Assembly (NCBI GenBank): GCA_006352455.1
Contig: VANL01000074.1
Location: 1-64,000, forward strand
Origin: Brachionus sp. 'Tiscar'
Taxonomy: Eukaryota; Rotifera; Eurotatoria; Ploima; Brachionidae
DNA: 64,000 bases
Direction of reading: 5' to 3'
Each line of letters begins with the position of its first letter. The stretch's first letter is position 1. A program made the translations under genes and the position numbers. Of this stretch, positions 46,805 to 57,100 are shown piece by piece. Under the pieces are notes generated by a model that searched no databases, was not told where the DNA came from, and saw only the letters and a program-made list of their open reading frames with translations.

Positions 46805-48445
46805 ATATTATCTTATTTATTTTATTTATTTATTTGATAAAATTAACCTCCTAAGAAGGAGAAGTAGTATATAAAAAAAATTAAAAATTAAGTTACTGAT
46901 GTAAGAAAAAAAAGAAAAGAAAAAGAGATCACATATTAAATTCCATTGGAATCACTAAATGACTACGTTAAACTAATTAGCAAATTTAAATATGAGCTGT
47001 CGTTAATGTTAGACAAGCATTGTTTAATGGAGTCATTTAGCCCGTTCTCCTGATTAAATTGAAATTTGAGATCCTTCTTCATTGATTATAAGGTTCATAC
47101 TACAAACATCTTGGTTAAAAAAAAATTCCAACAGAACTATGATGTCCTGATCAAATGACTTTAATTGACCCATTTTAGTTGGTTTATTATGACACAAGTC
47201 TTTATAGATAAAAGATGCCTATTTGTTATATTCTATTGTATTAATAGAAGAAAGTTTAGCAAAGACATACAGGTTATCAAAGTTGAATATTTTAAGTGCA
47301 TTTAGGACATTCATCATATGACATCTGGGTTTTAGGCCAATTATTTGTCGAATTAGATTGTTTTGAGAGGTATTTAAATAGTTTCTCGTTATTTTATTTA
47401 AAGTTAAAGTCTCAAGACCGCATGTGAATTGAGACAAACAGTAGTTTTTATAGATAAACGCTTGCAGGAACCGATAAATTTTCCCTTTTTTTAAACCTAA
47501 GTATGAAAGAGAAAACAAATCTTGTTGTACTTTTATAAATTTACTGACTGCAACATTGTGGTAATCAAAGTCATTTGGGATATCAACTCCTAAATTTAGT
47601 TCTATTTACTTTGTCCAAGGTGTTGTTTCCCAGATAAAAAGTTTTCCTAGAGTTGTGGACCAAATTCAACTATTGAAGATTTCTTGGGATTGAATTTTAT
47701 TTTCCACTTAGTTCCATATTTAGAGCAAATATCAAGAATCTCTTGTAAATGAGAATCTACTGGATAATGAGAATCGACTTATTAATAGTATATCATCTGC
47801 ATTGACAATTATACTCATATTTATATTATTAAATAGAGCACCTATATTTTTGGACAGACATTCTAGTATTAATTCATTAATAAAGACATTAAATAAACAT
47901 GGTGATATTACTCCACCTTGTTTAACACCACAGTTAATTTTAAATAAATCAGACTTTTTTTAAGTCACTAATATAGACAACTCCCATAGATTTGTCATAT
48001 TATTTTTTTAATATTATCCAAAAGTTAATGTCCATCCTTGATATAAGTTTAAAAATGAGTCCATCTCTCCAGACTTTATCAAATGCCTTTTCTGCATCTA
48101 GGGATGCTACTTTATTACACCCAGAATTATTTTTCTTATATTTTAGAATAGCTTCCTTAAGAACAAATGTTGCATGATTGCAAGAAGTCTTTCTTTTAAA
48201 TCCGGACATGAATAGAGTATTAATTTTTCAAACATTTGTGCTAAACAGTTAGATACCGAGATTAGCCTAATGTTATTAAGACCACTATTCTTTTTTGACT
48301 GGTCCTTAAGAAGATGTAGAATTTTTTGTAAGGGAGTAGGATATTAGATCATACCCCTTTATAAGTAAATCTTACTCTCATTTATTACCTTATCTAACAT
48401 CTCTAAGTCGAATTCAGGAGTAATCCCCTCAGGTATAAACCAATT
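46805..48445 (-). mobile_element. LINE reverse-transcriptase relic
   Basis: The reverse strand spells, with breaks, 'SCNHATFVLKEAI', 'SLDAEKAFDKVWRDGL', 'CGVKQGGVISPCLFNVFIN', 'VNADDILLIS' and the late 'LIRQIIGLKPRCHMMNVLNA'. These are ordered non-LTR reverse-transcriptase blocks: the A motif Asp, then VKQGG, then a catalytic (A)DD. The 3' end carries a GGAGGTTAATTTTATC hairpin region and an (AAATAAAT)n tail at 46805-46840. Stops and frame changes show it is dead. Its left (5') end abuts the MITE at 48446. Confidence 0.85.
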
Positions 48446-48668
48446 TAACACTAGAAAGCCCGGCTGATTAATTACAAAAATTTCAAATTAAAATTTCAAG
48501 AATAATAAATAAAATTTATTTAAGATTTAAAATTTTTTTTAAAAATTTTTACAATTTTATTGTTAGTTTTTTTGAGTAATTTCTTACAACTTTATATCTT
48601 TGACATTATATTCAAGTTTAAAATTTTCAAAAAGGGGTCTAAAAAACCCTTCGGGCTTTCTAGTGTTA
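48446..48668. mobile_element. TA-flanked MITE, family 1 copy 2
   Basis: Ends ACACTAGAAAGCCCG and CGGGCTTTCTAGTGT are a perfect inverted pair bracketed by TA. It closely matches 40807-41014 apart from a 13-base duplication near the left end. A degraded third copy lies at 55340-55541. Confidence 0.88.
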
Positions 48669-48797
48669 AAGTCTTATCAACTTTGGATTTGATTCAAGAC
48701 TTTACTTTAAAAAAGTTAGTGTAAGTTAGATTTTAATTAAAAAAAATAAAAGATGAAAATTTTTTTGGCAGAAAATGTTCGTTAAAATTGTAAAATT

Positions 48798-49314
48798 TAG
48801 GGCTGGTAGATCGGTTAAAATATTAGTCGGTTATAAATCAAAGTCTATGCAAATATATATTATTGAGAATACTGAAAAAAGTAGTCGAAATCAAATTTAA
48901 ATTTTTTAAAATTAGAAGCAAATGACTACTTGATGATAGTTGATTGTTTTGTTTAAGCTTGTAGATTTATCAATTAAGTTTATATCTGAAAATTTTTAAA
49001 AAATTTTTCTATTTTCTATTTTTCTGACTAGTTTTTATTCATAAATCCGGTTAAGAGACACTTTAGCCGGTTCCGTAACCGATTAAAATTTTTAACCGGT
49101 TAATGGAACTGGTTTCGACTGGGGATTTTGATAATTACGGCTTAGATGATCAACTCGATGCAGTTACCTCTGTGTCAGATCGGAGCCTTCGCTCAAAAGG
49201 TACTTAGAAAGGAGATGAGCTCCCCCCTATGCTCCACAAGGAGCGAACAAGGTTAAAAAAAAAAAAAAAAAAAATGGAACTGGTTAAAGATGTCTAACCG
49301 AATTATCAGCCCCA
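48798..49314. mobile_element. hAT-type element carrying a nested SINE
   Basis: Left end TAGGGCTGGTAGATCGGTTA and the inverse of the right end (TGGGGCTGATAATTCGGTTA) are terminal repeats. Both flanks are GTAAAATT (48790-48797 and 49315-49322), an exact 8-bp duplication. The interior contains AACCGGTTAA-type repeats. A SINE at 49115-49273 interrupts it close to the right end. Confidence 0.85.
49115..49273 (+). mobile_element. Poly(A)-tailed SINE with exact target duplication
   Basis: ATGGAACTGGTT occurs directly before (49103-49114) and after (49274-49285) the insert. The body starts near TCGACTGGGGATTTTG and contains 'GTGTCAGATCGGAGCC' and 'CTTCGCTCAAAAGG'. It ends 'GAGCGAACAAGGTT' plus about 20 A. 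Length, tail and duplication fit LINE-mobilised retroposition. Other copies: 62360-62550 (-), 983-1075 (+), and a weak one near 62060-62160. Confidence 0.85.
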
Positions 49315-49425
49315 GTAAAATTATACTTAGATTTTAAAATCTATTTTAAAGTTTTAGTTTGAACAGAATTTTAAACTAAATCAATTTGATTTTTTCGCGG
49401 TAATTAAAAAGACATCTTAGTAGAC

Positions 49426-49802
49426 TTTAACTTTTTAGGTTTTGTGAAATTTAGTACAATTAAACAGAACAAAAAGTAAAAAGTTTTAATAACTATTTTT
49501 CTGGAAATTAAAATTTGGTTCTGTTAATGCAACAAAGTGCAACATTCATAGTTGCATAAACTGCCAAAGTCTGTTGTAATGTGCAAACTCTCTGCAAAAT
49601 GCACCATGCTCAAATACATTGAAATTTTTTTCTGCTAATCTTGCAGAGTTTTAAAAGAATGTTGCCAACTATGCAACTATGAATTTTGCACTTTGTTGCA
49701 TTAACAGAACCAAATTTTAACGTTCAGTAGCATAGCTTTTAATACTTTTTACTTTTTGTTCTGTTCTATTGTACTAAATTTCACAAAGCCAACTTTTTAA
49801 AT
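49426..49802. mobile_element. Foldback element with 150-base arms
   Basis: The left arm contains 'TTTGTGAAATTTAGTACAAT', 'AACAGAACAAAAAGTAAAAA' and 'TTTGGTTCTGTTAATGCAAC'. The right arm has the reverse complement of each in order. The loop is about 70 bases. A partial copy of the outer arm lies at 52262-52300 in HDAC gene B. Confidence 0.8.
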
Positions 49803-51125
49803 TTTTTTAAATTAGACTGAACCAAATAAATAGAATCGGGAACCTGTCAGAATCAAGGACAAATGAAATTACTTCCATTACAGGTGGTTATTGTTGCGAA
49901 AAAAAAATATTTTGTCGTCTTAGGTGGTTATTATTGAAGCGAAGCAAGTATTGGGCTTTTGAAAAAAATTTAAAAAAAAAGTCCGGGCTTTGAAACAACT
50001 CTGATTTTTAGCATCCCTAGAACTTGGTTAGCTTTTGATCTTATAATCAAAATAAATAAGATATCTGAGATTCTATCAATGAGCTTAGTAAAAACTAGTT
50101 CGATGATTAATTTTATTAAATTTTTAATTCTTTTTTAATGGGGAAAAAGATAAAAACTAAACTCGATTCCAAGAAAGAGGTTTTCCTTTAACACTGACTT
50201 TTACTTTTAGCAATTACATGTGGTTAATCTCATATTAATCCATGTATTTCTACTACTAGTATATGTACTTTATTAGACTTTTTTTAGTTAAAAATCTTGG
50301 TTTTTCACTAATCAAATTTTCTATTGCTAAAGAATTTCAATGATAGATCTAATCTTTTGAAATTAAGCTGAAAAAGGCTATAAGCTGAAAAATATAAAAC
50401 GATCAAAAAATAAGTGGAGGAACTTTTTTAAGAAATTTGTTTAAAAGTATTCAACGTAATTTTGAATGATTATGCTTCTGAATCAAATGAGAATTAAAAG
50501 TTTATTTAATTTAAAAAAAATAAATTTAGCTTTTTAAACATTGTGATCGGATCAAAGCATAATACAAAGCAACAAAAAATTCATCAAATTTATTTTTAAT
50601 ATTTGAAAATTTTCTTGAAAATTATTCTACCAGTCGTTTATTAGGTTCATTTTTAATTAATTACTTTTTTTTATTTTGTTCTTTCAAAAGTTAAATATCA
50701 TACTAAAAATGAAAAAAGCATTTTATTTTTGAATAAAAATCAATAAAATTTTTTTAATTAAAAAATTTAATTTTGAGCTAGAAAAAGAAGAGGTTTCTTT
50801 TGACGAAAGATACAATAGTGTTAAAGTATTGATCGAGAAATAACTTCTTAAAAATTCTTCCACTTGACGTAGATAAATTTAAAATAAAAATAATAATTAA
50901 ATTTACCTTAATTAGTTTTTAAAAGATTAACTTAGAATATTTAAAATTGATGAATAAAAGTAGGATTTTACAGCATAATAAATTATTATTACTGAAACCA
51001 AATCGTTTTTTTTAAACCAAATTGACAATTTTATTTTGAGCCCTGAAAATATTAAAATTTAAAAATTATAATATTTTTTTAAAACAAATAATTTGAAAAA
51101 ATTAGATAAATTTTTACAATTAAAA
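49803..51125. other. Spacer upstream of HDAC gene B
   Basis: Besides the pseudo-exons at 50330-50670, a half hAT end ('AAAAAGTCCGGGCTTTGAAA', then CAACTCTG) lies at 49977-50005. The last 450 bases before the gene are AT-rich and featureless. Confidence 0.45.
50330..50670 (+). pseudogene. Decayed duplicate of two HDAC gene B exons
   Basis: The stretch aligns over its length with 54840-55250, covering exon 11, its intron and exon 12 of HDAC gene B. Shared words include 'AGCTGAAAAATATAAA', 'GTGATCGGATCAAAGCATAA', 'TCATCAAATTTATTTTTAAT' and 'TTTTTAATTAATTACTTTTT'. The copy has stops and small deletions, so it is not coding. It is a relic of an additional tandem copy or of a local segmental duplication. 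Confidence 0.75.
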
Positions 51126-54100
51126 ATGTCCAGTTTACATCAAAAAGAGGAATATAGAAAAAAAAGGTAAGAATTTCAGCTAATTGATGAGATAAAATTT
51201 TTTGTTTTAATTTAAAATTTAGGACTGGTTTGATTTACGATCCGCTTATGCTTGATTACCACTGTTTGTGGGATCCAATTTATCCAGAGAAGCCTGATAG
51301 AATAAAAAAACCTTTTGAAAGATGTCAATTTTACGGGTTAGTCGAACAATGTGTTAATATTCCTGTAAAAATTCAATTCAAATTTTTTTTTGTTAATTTC
51401 TTATTTTTATACAAAAAGGGAAGACTTAGTACTGACGAAGAAGTTCTAAAGTGTCACACTGAAAGAGTGAATAAACTAATGAAAGAAATGCCGAATATGA
51501 ATTATGACCAACTAATGCAAGTATCAACTCAATATGACAGCATGTACTTTCATCAAAATTGTGACAAGGCCGCCAGGTTTGCACTGGGATCTTCAATTCA
51601 ACTACTGGAAAACTTGATGGATGATAAAATAGACAATGGATTTGCGATTATTAGACCTCCGGGGCATCATGCAATGCACGATGAACCTAATGGTTACTGT
51701 TATTTTAATAATGCAGCAGTGGTAGCAAAAACTGCCATAGAAAAATATAATCTGAAACGTATAATGATTATTGACTGGGATGGTGAGTTTCGACTAATTG
51801 CTTTAATTAAAAAATTTCAAATTTTTGTAATTTAAAGTTCATCATGGACAAGGAGTTCAATATCAGTTTTATGATGATCCAAGGTTTAAAGTTTATTAAA
51901 ATTTTTTTATGTTAGAATTATTTAAAAAAAAAAAGAGTTTTGTATTTTTCTTTACATCGCTATGACTATGGAAATTTTTGGCCCAATTTGAGACAATCAG
52001 ATTTTGATTATATCGGTGAAAAAGATGGAAAAGGATTTAACATTAACATCCCACTAAATAAAGTAATTGTTTTTTAAATTAATACACAATTTTTATTTAA
52101 AATAAATTAGGAGAATAAGCATTTTTTTAGTTATAAAAAATAATTTAAAATATGAAAAAGTTTTAAAGTTTTAGTTTTTATAATAAAAAATCTAAAATTT
52201 TTAAATCATTTAAATATAGGAGATTTTTACAATTCACTTTGTACTTTTTTGCGAAGGCTTGTTTTGTGAAATTTAGAAGAATAGAACAGAAAAAACAAAT
52301 TTAAAAGTCTCTGGTTATTCAAATACAACATGGTGCAACACATTTTTGTCTTAAAGAAGTTGTTTTTAAAAATCTATTTTTTTAAATGAGAAAAAAAGTT
52401 TTTCACATATGAAAAGAATTGATGGGAATAAAAAAATTGTAAAATTACGCTCTCAAGTGTAATTTTATAAAATATGATTTTAAAATATAATTTTGAAAAT
52501 TTTTAAAAGTTAAATTTACTTCAAATAAGATAGAGTAAAAAAAGTAATCAATAGTTTTCGTATTGATTATAGGAAAATATTATTATTAAACGAAAGTAAA
52601 GGAAAAAAAAATTATTTAATTGAGCATTTGTGGCTCAAGTTTCATAAAAGAAATTCTTTGCGACAAGTGCAGCAAGTTATTCTCTGTCCAACTCAAATTG
52701 TTCATTGACAGCTTGTCTGATTCTTTTGACTGATTTATTATCTTTTATTATGTCAAATATTGCAAATAATTTGGAGAAAACTCCAGCTTTTATACGGATA
52801 ATTTGGTTCGTGGGTGTGTAAAACTTTTTAACACTAGAAATAAGTAAAACTTCTAAATCACCATTAAAAGAACCAAGTATTTTCAGTTTGTTAATCCAAA
52901 ATATTTAAAAAAACAATAAAAATTATTTTATTAAAAAAAATATTTATTTGAAAAGTCTGTTTAAAATATATGGATATATATGATATATGAATATAGAGCT
53001 TTACTTGGATATAAAATTTTACAATACAAAACATTAACGTAATTTAACAAGATTACTTAGTAAATAAAGTACATTTTTTGGAAAAAAGTTCTACTATTTT
53101 ACGTTTTACATTCAAATACTTAAATTAACATATTTTCAAAATTTACCATTTCAAATGCAAATGTATGTTGCACCAATTTACATTCATCTAATTAACTTTT
53201 AAACTTTAACACCCAAGAACCGGAGGGGTTTTTTCGACCTTTGTGTTATTTTTCTTGTTTGTTTTTATTCCATGAAAATAAGCATATTTTGCAACAGAAA
53301 TTAAATTATTTTAGAATTTTTTGATTTAAGAATTTTGATTAAGAAAAATTTCAATAATGATTAAAATTTATATAACTAAAAACAAATAAATGATGTAGCA
53401 TGTAGAGCCGTAAAAACCCGTCCTGTTTTTGAGTGTTAAAATAATTATTTTCACTAGGACTAAATTTCCCAAAACTCTTATAGTCAACTATAGGTTTTTA
53501 TATGAAATAAAATTCTCACAGAATATTTAAATTTTTGTTTTATTTTTTATTAATAGAAATTTCATGTTTTTCCGATTTAATAATTTTAAAATTTTTCTAT
53601 TTGGTAAAAAAATCCAAAATTTTCAAGCATACATTCGAAGAAAATTTTTCAAAATGTTTTAAACCTATTTATTTTTTTGTCAATTTTTATTTAGACTGGC
53701 TTTGGAAACAGTGAATATTTTGCATCATTTTTCAATGTACTTCTTCCAATTGCTTATGAAGTTAGTAATTTTTTATCTAAGGCTTTTAAATCCCAAGAAA
53801 ATTTTTAAAATTATAAAATTAATAGTATAACCCAGAACTTATCATTATATCATGTGGTTATGACTCAGCAATCGGCTGTTTTGAAGTATGAATAATATTT
53901 TTTAAAATTTTTTTCCTTTTAAAGTTCCAACCCCAACTTTTGATAGTATCTTGTGGATTTGATTCATGCGTTGGTGATGTAAAAGTGACCAAGACTTTAA
54001 TTTAAAATTTTCATCAGCCATATAAATAAATTTTTAATTTTTTTCTTTTTTTTTATCCAAGGGCCGGATGAATGTGACACCAGCTGGATATGCTCATTTA

Positions 54101-57100
54101 CTGAATGCTCTTTCATGCTTTACTAACGGAAAGCTTTGCGTTCTTCTAGAAGTATGCAACTTATTTTTTAATCATAACGATGCAATCTTTAAAAAAAATT
54201 CTAAAGGGTGGCTATTGCATTAAGTCGCTGAGTGAAGGTGTAGCTTTATCTGTAAGAGCTTTACTTGGTTATCCGTGTCCAAGAGTAGAGGATTTCAAAA
54301 AACCCGAATCTGAGTAATTTTTTGTCTTATGAGAAAAAGTAATTTTATTTTTTTAAATAGATTCGTTGCAACTTTAAACAATTTGATATCGGTTCTAAGG
54401 CCTTACTGGAAGTGTTTACAGTCATTTAATGACATAGATGATTCTATTACTTTGGAGCAATATCTTATGGATTGGGACTTAAAATACCGAAAAGATATTA
54501 AATTTTACAGTGATGAAACAAAACCAGAACAATTTGAACTTACTGATTTTTACCCTTTATACTCGGAAGAAGAGAATATGCAATGGGATAAAAAGATAGA
54601 TGAGCTAATTGAATCAACAGACTTGTTTGTTCCAGAGAAGCGAACATGCTTTCAAATAGAAGATAAAATTGAATTCTCATGTAACTTTTTAACTCGAATT
54701 GAAAATTCAGAGTATTCGGCAATTTTTTCTGTTGGCCAGCAATTAGTCCAACGAAATGTATTGAATATTTTAAATAGATCAAAAAAAAAATTTTATTTTT
54801 AATTTTTAGTTTACCAATGGATTAGCATTAGTTAAAAATTTGAATAACATATCTAATCTTATTGAAACTTCAATGCTTTTAGCTGAAAAATATAAATCAG
54901 TTAAGAAGTAAGTTGTTTTTTTTTCAAATCTTTTATTGGAACTTTTTTTAATTAGCATTTTAAAGAATAATGAACGTAATTTTGAGTGACCTTGATGTAT
55001 CTGAATTAAAAAATAGCGAAAAGTTTATTTGATTTACAAAAAAAAATCATTTAAATTTTTGAAATTAAATTTAGCATCTTAAACATAGTGATCGGATCAA
55101 AGCATAATACAATTCATCAACAAAACAATTCATCAAATTTATTTTTAATATTTGAAGATTTAGATGATGCTACTTTGATCACAATTTTCTTAAGAATTAT
55201 CCTACCAATCGCTTATCAGGTATATTTTTAATTAATTACTTTTTGCTTTTTCAAAATTTGCATATTAAAATTTTATTCTAAAATAGAAATCAATTAATTT
55301 TTTTAATACTAAAGTTTATTTTAAAGAATAAAAATATCAGGAATAAATAATTTAAAACCCTTTTTTAAAAAATCTAAACTTCGTCTCAAAGAAATAAAGC
55401 TTTAAAAAATTACTCAAAAATATTAAAAATAAATTAATAATAACTTAAATTATTTTTTATCTTTTAAATAAATTTTATTAATTTTTCTTGAAATTTTAAC
55501 TTGAAAATTTTGTAATTAATCAGCCGGCTTTCTAGTGTTAAAAACCAATTGACACTTCATAAAATTGCTTCTTTTTCTTTAATGTCTATTTTAAATAAAA
55601 TTCACTAGCATAATCGAAAATCTATTTTAAATCAGCTACTTGTAATAAATCTAAATCATTTATATCCTTCTCTATATTCTCCGTGCAAAAAATTAATATA
55701 TTTTGAAACGTTTGTTTTCTTATATGTCCAACACATAATTAAGGTTAGTAACAGTAGTAGTAATTAATGTTGTAGAGATAATGTCCTGAGCAGTAGTAAA
55801 ACTATACGCGATGCTTTTACATCTTGTATTTATTCATCACATTTGGTTTTCATTAGTTGATAAGTTAAGAATATTTCATTAGTTAAGAATATTTTAATTA
55901 GTTGATTTATTTGGCTTGGAAAATATTTTTTTAATTTTCCTCAAATCCAAGTTTAAAAAAAAATGAGATCAATGTAAAACTTATGATTTAGTAAAGGCAA
56001 GAGATAACCTAAATAACGCAAGGTCAAAGTCAATTAAGCCAAATAAATCAATTGATTAAAATATTCTTTTTGTTTCGATATTCTTTTTAACATAAGTTAC
56101 TTTTTTTCACCATATTTTACCTTTTTTTACCTAAAATTATGTAAAAATTAGTAAAAAATAGTAAAAACAAGTAACTTTTGAGTAAAAAATAAAAAAAATT
56201 AATAAAAATTCCTTTTTTTCAAAATTTACTAGAAATTTATTAAATTAAAAAAAATCGAAAAATTGGGCTTTTTTTGGCCTTTTCATTTTTACCAAATTTT
56301 ACGTAAAATGCTTTGAAAAAAATTAAAAGGAAATGTTTAAAAGCTGATATTTTGAGGCATAGACAATGAAATTATTTTAATAATTTGATACTTTTAGTAC
56401 TTTTTGGTATTTTTTTATTTCTAGACCCCTTTACTTTTAGTACTTTTTGTACTTTATGGTATTATTAATTTAAGATTTTAATTAATTAATAGTTCAATTA
56501 TTTATTTTAATTGTTGTTAATTGTTCTCTAATTTACAACAATCCCGAATCCGTAAACCAGGGCCCCGCCTCAGACCCCATTAGATGCAAATTACAAAAAG
56601 TACAGAAAGTAAAAAAGGAACGAGGAAAAAATAAAGTAAAATTACCATTAAGTACAAAAAGTACTAAAAGTAGAGGGGTCTAGAAATAAAAAAAATCCCA
56701 AAAAGTACAGAAAGTAAAATAGCTCTTAAACATTTAAATCTTATTGTCTATCCATAGATATTTTGGCCTGAATTATTATTAGTTAGAGGATTTTAATTAT
56801 TATTTATTCTAATTATTAGGAAAACTAAAGGTAATGATGTTGTTCTCTCAATAACTAAAAAACCGAACCTAGCCTACTTAAATTTTTATAGCTTCCCAGT
56901 GCAATCCTATGTTCTCATGCGTTCAACAAGTCGCTATCATTTGATTTTTTTAATTAAAGTTTAAGTCCCATGGGCAAATTGAAATATAAATTTAATAGAT
57001 AATTCAAAGTAAAAATCAATCGAAAGAACACTGATCGTATTCAGTGCAATTTATATGAGTCAAATCTTCTACTTTTGATAGCTGTTTAATAAAAGAAGTA

